From: Verrucomicrobiota bacterium
GTDB taxonomy: Bacteria > Verrucomicrobiota > Verrucomicrobiia > CAIQCK01
Length of the DNA: 64,000 bases
Direction: 5' to 3'
NCBI GenBank assembly: GCA_016222825.1
Contig: JACRQF010000015.1
Coordinates: 361,646-425,645 of the forward strand
Part shown: positions 27,747 to 35,260 of the stretch, piece after piece
Numbering within the stretch: position 1 is the stretch's first letter
Layout of the letters: every line of letters begins with the position of its first letter
Made by a program: the position numbers and the translations under genes
The notes under the pieces: model-generated
The model's database searches: none
Told to the model about the DNA's origin: nothing
The model's input: the letters and a program-made list of their open reading frames with translations, nothing else

Positions 27747-28424
27747 ATGAACCTGACCTACCTGCTGCGAAGCTGCCGGCTGTTCTCGGACCTGGAAGGC
27801 GCGGACTTGGAGGCGGTCCAACGCATCTCCATTCCCAAGGAGTATCGCAAGGGCGATACCATTTTCAATGAGAGCGACACATCGCGCGGGTTCTTCATTG
27901 TCGTGACCGGCTCGGTGAAGGTTTATCGCGTGGCGCCGGACGGTCGGGAGCGGGTCATTCACGTCGTGCCGGGCGGCGAGGTGTTTGCGGAGGCGGCGAT
28001 GTTCATGGAGACGTATCCGGCTTCGGCCGAGGCGCTGACGTCGCCCACGACGGTGGTGGCGATTGACAAGAACGGCTTCAAGCAACTGCTCGCGCGCGAC
28101 CCGCGGATGAGCTTCAAGATCATGGGCACGATGGTGAAGTGGCTGGCGCGGATGCGCGACGCGCTGACCGACCTGACGCTGAAAGACGTGCCGGCGCGGT
28201 TCGCGAGCTACGTCCTGAGCATGGCCAGCGAGCCGGGCCAGCCGATCAAGGCCGGCGTCAGCAAGACGATGCTGGCGCAGATTCTCGGCACGACGAAGGA
28301 GACGCTCTCGCGGCTGCTGCGCCGCCTAGCGGAGCACCGCATTCTCACCTATCGCGGCAACGCGATCCGCATCCTCAACCGCCCGCGCCTCCAGAAGATC
28401 GCGTCCGGCGACGAAAAGATCTGA
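27747..28424 (+). CDS. Crp/Fnr-family transcription regulator
   Basis: 225 aa. N-terminal cyclic-nucleotide-binding-like barrel: FSDLEGADLEAVQRISIPKE, KGDTIFNESDTSRGFFIVVT, GSVKVYRVAPDGRERVIHVV and GGEVFAEAAMFMETYPASAE; the last is where cAMP-binding Crp has PxRSA. Here SAE replaces it, so cAMP binding is doubtful. C-terminal winged helix: KTMLAQILGTTKETLSRLLRR (helix-turn-helix). No Cys cluster as in Fnr is seen. The ligand is unknown. Convergent with the permease gene, whose stop is one base after its own. Confidence 0.88.
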   Translation: MNLTYLLRSCRLFSDLEGADLEAVQRISIPKEYRKGDTIFNESDTSRGFFIVVTGSVKVYRVAPDGRERVIHVVPGGEVFAEAAMFMETYPASAEALTSPTTVVAIDKNGFKQLLARDPRMSFKIMGTMVKWLARMRDALTDLTLKDVPARFASYVLSMASEPGQPIKAGVSKTMLAQILGTTKETLSRLLRRLAEHRILTYRGNAIRILNRPRLQKIASGDEKI

Positions 28425-29534
28425 TCATCGGGTGCGCCACACCATGAACGCGCCGATGACCGTGAAGACGCCGTTGGCCAGCCAGACCGCAATGGCTGGA
28501 TCGAGTCTGCCGGTTTTTCCCAGCTTCACACCGATATAATAAAGGGCGAAGTAAAGCACGAGGCGCATCATGGCCGAGGCGACGCCCGCGAGCGCGCTGC
28601 GGCGGCTCGTGCCGGCGCCGAGCGGCAGGGCCATCAGGCACGCGACGACGCATGACCAGGGAGCGGCGTGACGTTGATGAAGGCTGACGCGGAACTTGGA
28701 CAACTCCTCCTTCGGGTGCAGTTCCAGGTAGCGGCGCACCTGGCGGATGGTCATGAACTCCGGCTCTTTCTTGGAGAAGAGCATGATGTCTTCCGGCGGG
28801 TCGTTGATCGCCGGATCCTCCCACCTCGGATGGAACTTCTGGATGACGCCCGCGCCCTGCGCGTCGGCTGCGGGATAGGTGATGACCTTCACATCCTGGA
28901 ACAGCCAGTGGTCGCCGACCCAGTAGGCGAAACCGGCGTTGATGGCCCGCTCCGGCTGGCCGCGGGTCTGGCAGTGAAGGTCCACGTTCTCGCCCGAGAA
29001 CGTCTTGGTGTTGAACGTGCGGAACAACCATTTGCGCTCCTCGCGGTTGTTCACGTAGGTGAGATTGCGCATCGTGTAGGCGTCCGCCTCGTTGACCGAG
29101 CCGCGGCCGACCACCGAGAGAAGCTTCTGCTGGGCGAGCAAATCCGCCGCCCGCTCTTCGGACGTCGGCACGAGCACTTCGTTGATCACGAACAAACCGA
29201 CGCCCATGCCCAACGCGACCGCGATCACCCCCACGCTGCTCCGCAACAGGCTCTGGCCCGCGGCGCGCATCGCGGTCAGTTCGTTGTTCTTGGACATGGT
29301 GACGAGCGCGAAGATCAGCCCGAAGAAGATCGCCGCCGGCAGCGTTGAGGCGACCGCGCCCGGCAGGATCAGCAGGTAATACGTGATGATCGTCAGCGTT
29401 TTGGAGCCGCAATCAAGGAACTCGCGCAGCGATTGGAACATGTCGAACACCACCTGCATCAGCACAAACGCCAGCAGGCAGTAGCCAAACGCCGTCAGAA
29501 ACTCCCGAAGGATATAGCGGTCCGTTAAACGCAC
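28425..29534 (-). CDS. lptG: LptF/LptG-family permease (YjgP/YjgQ)
   Basis: 369 aa, six membrane helices in 3+3 form, around a large periplasmic domain (about residues 130-290). The N-terminus MRLTDRYILREFLTAFGY is characteristic of the family (ry-x-l-r-x-f), followed by LPAAIFFGLIFALVTMSKNNE with the conserved N-E motif. It forms the membrane part of the lipopolysaccharide transporter with LptF and LptB. Only one of the LptF/LptG pair is present here, so the letter is tentative. Convergent with the Crp/Fnr gene. Confidence 0.85.
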   Translation of the reverse strand: MRLTDRYILREFLTAFGYCLLAFVLMQVVFDMFQSLREFLDCGSKTLTIITYYLLILPGAVASTLPAAIFFGLIFALVTMSKNNELTAMRAAGQSLLRSSVGVIAVALGMGVGLFVINEVLVPTSEERAADLLAQQKLLSVVGRGSVNEADAYTMRNLTYVNNREERKWLFRTFNTKTFSGENVDLHCQTRGQPERAINAGFAYWVGDHWLFQDVKVITYPAADAQGAGVIQKFHPRWEDPAINDPPEDIMLFSKKEPEFMTIRQVRRYLELHPKEELSKFRVSLHQRHAAPWSCVVACLMALPLGAGTSRRSALAGVASAMMRLVLYFALYYIGVKLGKTGRLDPAIAVWLANGVFTVIGAFMVWRTR

Positions 29535-29610
29535 GACCGCAGCCTAACCGGAGAACCCCGGCGAGTGAAGGACGAAGAATGCCCGCCGTGGGCGCAACCG
29601 GGCACACGCG

Positions 29611-29706
29611 CCGTAGTGCAGGTTTCCTGCCTGTGTCGCCGACTTCCAGTCGGCAGCCTGTCTTTCGAGGTGCGGACGTCTGCAGGTTGGAAACCTGCGC
29701 CACACG
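29611..29706. repeat. Cluster of three short palindromes
   Basis: In the 300-bp gap after the LptG gene are GCAGG-TTT-CCTGC (29618-29630), CCGACT-TCC-AGTCGG (29639-29653) and GCAGGTT-GGA-AACCTGC (29682-29698). All three have perfect arms and three-base loops. Together they occupy most of 29611-29706. No coding frame with support covers them. The rest of the gap (29707-29835) shows nothing beyond a ribosome site for the next gene. Confidence 0.75.
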
Positions 29707-29835
29707 GGTCCGCGAACGGGGTGCGTTCACACCCTGACAAAAGGGTGGGCTTGCCAGCCGCCTTTGGACGTGATGCAATGCGGCGAGCTTGGCGGTTGAA
29801 GCTCGATGGCGGTTTGAATGCCGAAAGGAAGAAGG

Positions 29836-30291
29836 ATGAAGACAACGATCGTGGCGGTGCTGGTGTCGGGGCTGTGGCTTGCAAGTGTCCACGGCGATGA
29901 GAAGGTTCCGGCGAAACCGGCGGTTTGCGCCACCCACGCGGAGCAAATCCCCGCGCAGGAATTCCCGTGGGGCACGCTCAAGTGGGTGTGCAACGAGAAG
30001 CTCGCGCCCGGCGCGCAACAGACGCTGGGCCTCGCCACCATCCTGCCCGGCCACGGCAACCCGCTCCATTTCCATCCGAACTGCGAAGAGGTGCTTTACG
30101 TGATCTCCGGCTGCGGCACGCACAGCTCCGAAGGCCAGACGATTGAGTTGAAGCCGGGCACGACGCTCTGCATTCCCGCCGGCGTCAAACACAAGCTGAC
30201 CAACACCGGCGCCGAGCCGCTCAAGACGCTGGTGTCGTTCTCCTCCGGCGACCGCAAGACGGTGTTCCTGGAAACGAACCCGCCGAAATGA
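29836..30291 (+). CDS. Exported cupin-domain protein
   Basis: 151 aa from ATG 29836, with AGGA six bases upstream; an ATG 18 bases earlier is in frame without a site. Signal peptide about 1-19. Cupin motif 1 is ILPGHGNPLHFHPNCEEVLYVISG, giving the His-x-His-(x)3-4-Glu metal set, and motif 2 is PGTTLCIPAGVKHKLTN with the last His. A small periplasmic metal-binding cupin; ligand not known. It is followed by a small unknown gene and yraN, but spacing suggests separate transcription. Confidence 0.85.
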   Translation: MKTTIVAVLVSGLWLASVHGDEKVPAKPAVCATHAEQIPAQEFPWGTLKWVCNEKLAPGAQQTLGLATILPGHGNPLHFHPNCEEVLYVISGCGTHSSEGQTIELKPGTTLCIPAGVKHKLTNTGAEPLKTLVSFSSGDRKTVFLETNPPK

Positions 30292-30348
30292 GCCATTGCG
30301 ATCACGCAACGGTTTTTAATAATCTGTCCGAAATAACCCGATAGACCT

Positions 30349-30618
30349 ATGGCGAAGAACACGAAGAACAAGACGCGCAAAATCCTGGTCATCCTCTCCG
30401 ACCGGCTGAACCGGACAAAGAAACCGCTGAACCTGGAACTGCTCTGCAAACCGGACGGAACCATCCTGAAGGAGACGCGGCTCAAGCGGCTTCCCACCGA
30501 GCCGTGTTACGAAGAAGTCTGGCAGAACGACGACGGCAAGTCCTCGCTGGACACCTGCACGAGCATGTCGCGGCTCTATCGCCACGCGCTGGAGAAGCCC
30601 GCCAGCCGACGGTCGTAG
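30349..30618 (+). CDS. Small conserved-looking protein of unknown function
   Basis: 89 aa, basic N-terminus (MAKNTKNKTRKILVILSDRL) followed by a beta-like segment KKPLNLELLCKPDGTILKET and a helix near the end. Contains two Cys. No recognised domain. There is a short gap (57 bp) upstream that holds an AT-rich run at 30311-30330 and could carry a promoter. Downstream is yraN, starting 60 bp after the stop. The gene is likely real by codon use and by its position between two certain genes. Confidence 0.55.
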   Translation: MAKNTKNKTRKILVILSDRLNRTKKPLNLELLCKPDGTILKETRLKRLPTEPCYEEVWQNDDGKSSLDTCTSMSRLYRHALEKPASRRS

Positions 30619-30678
30619 GTGAAACGCTCTGCGCTGAATCTGCTCGATTCGGCAAGCTCCGCGCGGCATCCTCCGGCC

Positions 30679-31107
30679 ATGCTTGGTTGGTGGCACCGAT
30701 TCCGAAATCCACCCGCCTCCGCTGCGCCGGCCCACATCGTCAAAGGCGAGCGCGGCGAAGAGGCGGCGGCGCGCTACCTGCGCCGGCGCGGCTACAAGAT
30801 TCTTACCCGCCGCTTCCACGGCAAACATGGCGAGATTGACCTTGTGGCGCGCGACGGCGCGGTGCTGGCGTTCGTGGAAGTGAAGACGCGCGGCAGCGAC
30901 CGGTTCGGCGCGGCGGCGGACGCGGTGAACCGCGACAAGCAGCGGCACCTCGCCAGTTGCGCGCGCGAATACCTGCGCCTGCTCGGCAACCCGCGCATCC
31001 CGGTGCGGTTCGATGTCGTCGAGGTCTATATGGACGAGGCGGGAACGGCGGGCGAGGTGCGGTTGATCCAAGGGGCGTTCGCGACGCGCCAGCCGTTCAG
31101 CGATTGA
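30679..31107 (+). CDS. yraN: YraN family (UPF0102) nuclease-fold protein
   Basis: 142 aa from ATG 30679 (MLGWWHRFRNPP), which matches where the family usually starts; an in-frame GTG at 30619 is possible. The signature is in order: GERGEEAAARYLRRRGYKIL, GKHGEIDLVARDGAVLAFVE, KTR, and a basic tail. This is an endonuclease-like PD-(D/E)XK fold with Glu-Asp-Glu-x-Lys present (GEIDLV, FVEVK). Role unproven: DNA processing or ribosome-associated. Convergent with the sugar-binding lipoprotein gene (11 bp). Confidence 0.88.
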   Translation: MLGWWHRFRNPPASAAPAHIVKGERGEEAAARYLRRRGYKILTRRFHGKHGEIDLVARDGAVLAFVEVKTRGSDRFGAAADAVNRDKQRHLASCAREYLRLLGNPRIPVRFDVVEVYMDEAGTAGEVRLIQGAFATRQPFSD

Positions 31108-31118
31108 CTTGATACGGC

Positions 31119-32135
31119 CTAGAAATCGAACTCGTCCACGGTTGCCGCCGTGACGATCACCGGCTCGCCAAGCAGGACCTCGCGATTCTTGATCGCCTTC
31201 TTGAACGTCTTGGTGCGGGCGACACGGTTCACCAGTTCAGTGCTGGTGATGACAATCTCGTTGCTGTCGTCGCGCAACTTGCCTTTCACGGCTTGCACAG
31301 CGACCTGCACCGCGAGATAGCCGAGGTCCTCCGGGTTCCACATCACAAACGCCGGCACCACGCCGGCCTTGACCAGGCCCCGCGCGCTGTCGGGCAGGCC
31401 CAAGCCCGTGACAAACCGTTTCTGGCTGCCGGCTTTCACCGCCGCGCCCGCGCTGGCCAGCAGCTCCGGCGTCAGCGCAAAAATGCCGGTGACGTCCGGG
31501 TTCTTCTGCAACACCTCCTGCGTCGCGGCGAAGGCGGCGTTGGCGTCCTCGCATCGCCTGATCTCCACGATCTGCATCGTCGGACAAACCTTGCTGATAT
31601 GCTCCCGCATGGCCCGGATCCATTGTTGCTGGCGCGCCGCGGCGCTGGTGCTGGCGATGATCGCCGTCCGCGCCTTCGCGCCGGCCGACGAAACCATGCT
31701 CTCCACCAACCCGCGCCCCACCGCCTCGTCGTTCGACGGGTTCACGAACCACTCGCGCCCGCTGCGCTTCTCGTCCGCGTCCGCGTCAAACGTGATGACA
31801 CGCACGCCGTTCTCCCGCGCGCGCTTGAGCGCCGGCGCCAGAGCCTTTGCCTCGTGCGGCGCAATCACGATGGCGTCCATCCGCCGGGTGACCAAGCCGT
31901 CCACCGCCTCGATCTGCTCCTCCACCGAGCCGTCCACCGGGGCCTCGTAGAAGAACTGCGCGCCGAGTTCCTTCGCCGCCTTGCGTCCGCCGCGGGCGCA
32001 CGCTTCGAAGTAAGCGTCGCCCTTGGCCTTCACGACCATCGCGACGCGCGTCACCGGCGGCGGCAGGGGCCTCTCGCAGGCCGCCAGCAGCGCGCAGAGG
32101 CCCAGCAACGACACGGCGTAAGATCTTGGAAGCAT
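31119..32135 (-). CDS. Lipoprotein sugar-binding protein (RbsB/LsrB type)
   Basis: 338 aa. The N-terminus ends in a lipobox (LLAAC, Cys at residue 20), so it is anchored to a membrane. The rest is a PBP type 1 fold: VTRVAMVVKAKGDAYFEACA, FYEAPVDGSVEEQIEAVDGL, DAIVIAPHEAKALAPALKRA and GVRVITFDADADEKR as in ribose- and autoinducer-2-binding proteins. No ABC permease or ATPase is found next to it, so it is an orphan binding protein here. Its promoter region faces nagA, 91 bp away. Confidence 0.86.
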   Translation of the reverse strand: MLPRSYAVSLLGLCALLAACERPLPPPVTRVAMVVKAKGDAYFEACARGGRKAAKELGAQFFYEAPVDGSVEEQIEAVDGLVTRRMDAIVIAPHEAKALAPALKRARENGVRVITFDADADEKRSGREWFVNPSNDEAVGRGLVESMVSSAGAKARTAIIASTSAAARQQQWIRAMREHISKVCPTMQIVEIRRCEDANAAFAATQEVLQKNPDVTGIFALTPELLASAGAAVKAGSQKRFVTGLGLPDSARGLVKAGVVPAFVMWNPEDLGYLAVQVAVQAVKGKLRDDSNEIVITSTELVNRVARTKTFKKAIKNREVLLGEPVIVTAATVDEFDF

Positions 32136-32226
32136 GCGGTGGAGAATAGCCGCCGGTGGCGAAAAAGAAAGTTTGGAAATTGCCGCCGCGACTTCCTATG
32201 CTGTGCGCCGCTCTTCAGGAGCCGTC

Positions 32227-33390
32227 ATGCTCATTCGAGGCAAACACATCGCCACCGGCCAGGTCGTGGACGTTCGCGTCAACGACACCACCGGCATCAT
32301 CGCCGATGTCGCGCCGCCGGACCCGGCTCGCGCGCCGAATGCCGGCAGCGCGGAACTCTTTGTTGCGCCCGGCCTGCTGGACATTCACATCAACGGCTTC
32401 GCCGGCGTGGATTTCCAGAACCCGGCAACGACCGCCGACGACCTGGTTCGCGCGACTCGCGAGCAACTCCGCCACGGCACCACGCAATACCTCGTCACCA
32501 TCGTCAGCGAAGCTCACGACCGCATGGCCGCGTGCTTCCGTGGCGTGACGCGAGCGCGTGAAGAGCGGCCGGAACTGGCGCGCGCGATTCCGGGCTTTCA
32601 TCTCGAAGGGCCGTATATCTCCGCGGAGGACGGGCCGCGCGGCGGGCATTACGCCAACGCAGTTCGCCCGCCATCGTGGGAGGAGTTCCAACGGTTTCAG
32701 GAAGCCGCCGATGGCCGCATCAAGCTCGTCACCATCGCGCCAGAGTTGCCGGGCATGATGCGTTTCATCGAGCAGGCCGTCGCGTCGGGCGTCGTGGTCG
32801 GACTGGGCCACACCGCCGCCAACGCGCAGCAAATCGCCGACGCCGTCGCCGCCGGCGCGACGGTGGCCACGCATCTCGGCAACGGCAGCCACGCCGTCCT
32901 GCCGCGCCACGCCAACTACATCCAGGTCCAGCTCGCAGAGGACCGGTTGAACGCGACCTTCATTGCCGACGGCCATCATCTGCCGCCTTACGTGGTGAAG
33001 AACTTCATCCGCGCCAAGGGCGTCGCGCGCTCCATCCTCGTCACCGACGCCGTGCCACCGGCCGGCATGCCGCCGGGAGTCTATCGCTACGGGCGCGTAG
33101 AAGTGGAGGCCAAGCCCAACGGATTGATCTGTCTGCCCGGCACGCCCTACCTCTTCGGCGCGGCCACGACACTGGAGAACTGCGTCGCCAACGCCTCTGC
33201 GTGGGCCGGCGTCCCGCTCGCCGACGCCATCGCAATGGCCACGGAAAATCCCGCGCGGCTGCTCGGCCTCACGCCGCGCGTTCTGGAGAAAGACGGCTCG
33301 GCCGATCTCATTCTGTTTGCGCTGGAAAACGGCCGCATCCGCGTCACCGACGCCGTGGTGGGTGGCCAACATTTTTCCTCGACGCCATAG
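32227..33390 (+). CDS. nagA: N-acetylglucosamine-6-phosphate deacetylase-like amidohydrolase
   Basis: 387 aa from ATG 32227; an upstream in-frame ATG at 32134 would overlap the divergent start. Metal and catalytic motifs: PGLLDIHINGFAGVDF, PGFHLEGPYIS (metal Glu), VVGLGHTAANAQQIADAV and ATHLGNGSHAVLP (metal His residues), and ILVTDAVPPAG (catalytic Asp). The amidohydrolase superfamily branch is NagA: it removes acetate from GlcNAc-6-P in amino-sugar use. The pairing with a divergent sugar-binding lipoprotein suggests uptake and use of amino sugars. Confidence 0.85.
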   Translation: MLIRGKHIATGQVVDVRVNDTTGIIADVAPPDPARAPNAGSAELFVAPGLLDIHINGFAGVDFQNPATTADDLVRATREQLRHGTTQYLVTIVSEAHDRMAACFRGVTRAREERPELARAIPGFHLEGPYISAEDGPRGGHYANAVRPPSWEEFQRFQEAADGRIKLVTIAPELPGMMRFIEQAVASGVVVGLGHTAANAQQIADAVAAGATVATHLGNGSHAVLPRHANYIQVQLAEDRLNATFIADGHHLPPYVVKNFIRAKGVARSILVTDAVPPAGMPPGVYRYGRVEVEAKPNGLICLPGTPYLFGAATTLENCVANASAWAGVPLADAIAMATENPARLLGLTPRVLEKDGSADLILFALENGRIRVTDAVVGGQHFSSTP

Positions 33391-33416
33391 CCCGGTTGGT
33401 GAAGCCTATCGAAACA

Positions 33417-35063
33417 ATGGACAAGCAACTTCAAACCATCGCCGCGCTGCTCGGCAGCGAAGCCCCCAACCGCCGTCTCGCCGCCGCCATTGTGCTCGGC
33501 GAACTCGCGCCCTCCGACGCCGATGTCGTGCGCGCGCTCGGCTCCGCGCTCGGTTCCGCCGACGACACGCTCACGCGCGAGATCGTCGCCGCGCTCGGCC
33601 GCACGCGGCACAAGACGGCGTTCCCGTATCTGCTGCCGATGCTGCTCAACGCCCCGCCCGCGCTCCGCGACGCCGCCGGCAAGGCGCTCGCGCAGCTCAA
33701 GATGGACATCGAAAGCGAGCTGGAGAAGGTCTGGGCAAAGGCCGCGACGGTCCAGAAGCTCGCGCTCATGGATGTCTTCGCGCGGCTCCACAGCGACGGC
33801 GCGACGCGGTTCCTGCTGACCGGCTTGTTCGACCCCGACTTCGAGATGGTCAAGGCCATCTGCGGCGCCATCCGCCGCCACATCAGCGACGCCAACGAGG
33901 ACGAGCGGAAGGATTTGTTCAAACAAATTTCCAGTTTCGTCAAGTCGCCGCGCGTGAAGAAGGACATGCGCGCCACCACCTCCTGCCTGATCCTGCTCGG
34001 CAGCCTTGGCAACCCGGCGGCGCGTCCGCTGCTGCTGGATTACACCGGCCCGAAACAGGTGGCGTTCGTCCGGCGCAACGCGCTGCAGTCGCTCGCCAAT
34101 CTCAGCCGCGAGGGCGCGGGCGTGGACACGATGATCAAGAAGGTGCTCCCGCTGCTCAAGGAGGAGGACCGCGAGAACATCGTCAGCCCGGCCATCGCGT
34201 TGCTTGCGCCGCTGGAGTTTCCGGCCGGCACGGTCGGCGACCTGGAAAAGCTCGCCAAGAGCGACAACGCCGAAGTCCGCCGGTTCGCCGTGCGCAAGCT
34301 CGGCCACCAGCCGGGCAAGAAAGTCGTCAGCGCGATGCTCGACTGGCTCGGCGACGCCGACCAGGAAGTGCGCGACATTGCCGCGAAGGCGCTCTGCCGG
34401 ATCGAGGACGCGACGCAGCCATTGCTGGAGAAACTCGGCAAGGTCACCACCGCCGACGACGCGTGGAACATCGTCAAGCTGCTGAAGCCGCACGCCGAGC
34501 GGTTCGCGAAGGACGCGAAGAAGAAACTGGCCGTGCGCTGTCTCGACCTGATGGAGAAGAACGATCCGCGCGTTCCCGCCTACACCTGGCTGCTCCGCAA
34601 CGTGGACGCCGCCGGCTTCAACGCCCAGGTCGCCGAAGTTGGCGAAGATTTCCGCCAGCGCAAGAAGTTCGCCGCCGCCGTGCAATCGCTGCGCCTGCTG
34701 GCGAACACGGAGATGTTCAACGCGACCGTGCGTTACCAGCTCAGCTTCAGCGGGTTGAAGACTTCCCCGAAGGACCTCTCGCCCGGCAGGCGCGGCGAGG
34801 ACCCGTGTCTGCGCGGCTTCACGGCGCTCCTGCGCGACCCGTCGTTCAAGCTCTTCGACTGCCTCGCCAAGGACAAGAAGTTGCTGGAGCCGGAAGACCT
34901 CTTCTATCTCGGCTTCCACTTCGCCGAGAGCGCGCTCGGCCACGAGCGGCAGTTCAGCCAGCAGGTCTTCGAGTTCCTCATCAAAACCTGGCCGAAGAGC
35001 GAGCAGGCCAAGGCCGCGAAGAACAAGCTCAAGACCGAAGGCAAGAACGAGGGCGCGTCGTAG
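33417..35063 (+). CDS. HEAT-repeat protein
   Basis: 548 aa from ATG 33417. A long array of helical HEAT-like pairs: NRRLAAAIVLGELAPSDADV, TRHKTAFPYLLPMLLNAPPAL, AEVRRFAVRKLGHQPGKKV and DQEVRDIAAKALCRIEDATQ. The C-terminal 100 residues (LYYLGFHFAE-type helices) are tetratricopeptide-like. No signal peptide or catalytic motif. Such proteins usually act as scaffolds. It starts 26 bp after nagA on the same strand and may share its transcript. A 197-bp non-coding gap follows, with one palindrome. Confidence 0.75.
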   Translation: MDKQLQTIAALLGSEAPNRRLAAAIVLGELAPSDADVVRALGSALGSADDTLTREIVAALGRTRHKTAFPYLLPMLLNAPPALRDAAGKALAQLKMDIESELEKVWAKAATVQKLALMDVFARLHSDGATRFLLTGLFDPDFEMVKAICGAIRRHISDANEDERKDLFKQISSFVKSPRVKKDMRATTSCLILLGSLGNPAARPLLLDYTGPKQVAFVRRNALQSLANLSREGAGVDTMIKKVLPLLKEEDRENIVSPAIALLAPLEFPAGTVGDLEKLAKSDNAEVRRFAVRKLGHQPGKKVVSAMLDWLGDADQEVRDIAAKALCRIEDATQPLLEKLGKVTTADDAWNIVKLLKPHAERFAKDAKKKLAVRCLDLMEKNDPRVPAYTWLLRNVDAAGFNAQVAEVGEDFRQRKKFAAAVQSLRLLANTEMFNATVRYQLSFSGLKTSPKDLSPGRRGEDPCLRGFTALLRDPSFKLFDCLAKDKKLLEPEDLFYLGFHFAESALGHERQFSQQVFEFLIKTWPKSEQAKAAKNKLKTEGKNEGAS

Positions 35064-35233
35064 AACAAACACTGACTGGCCCCGCGACAGCCAGTGCCGG
35101 CTCCGAAGACGCCCGCTTCTGCCGGCTCATCGCCCGGCTTCCCGCGCGCCGGCTCTGCGACAAAGCCCATGCCGCCAATTCGCTACCCCCACGAAGTCAT
35201 GACACCGACCGCGGGCCCCGACGGCGGAAGCCT

Positions 35234-35254
35234 GCACGGCTTGGTTAGCCGTGC
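35234..35254. repeat. Small palindrome with 8-bp arms
   Basis: GCACGGCT at 35234-35241 and AGCCGTGC at 35247-35254 enclose a TGGTT loop. It lies between the convergent ends of the HEAT-repeat gene and the broken PQQ-like gene. It could serve as a shared end-of-transcript hairpin, but no T run follows on either strand. Confidence 0.6.
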
Positions 35255-35260
35255 TCTTCA

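Noticed and set aside
33147-35072. A 641-codon minus-strand frame opposite the HEAT-repeat gene.
   Set aside because: Shadow of the GC-rich HEAT repeats; the composition lacks membrane or domain features.
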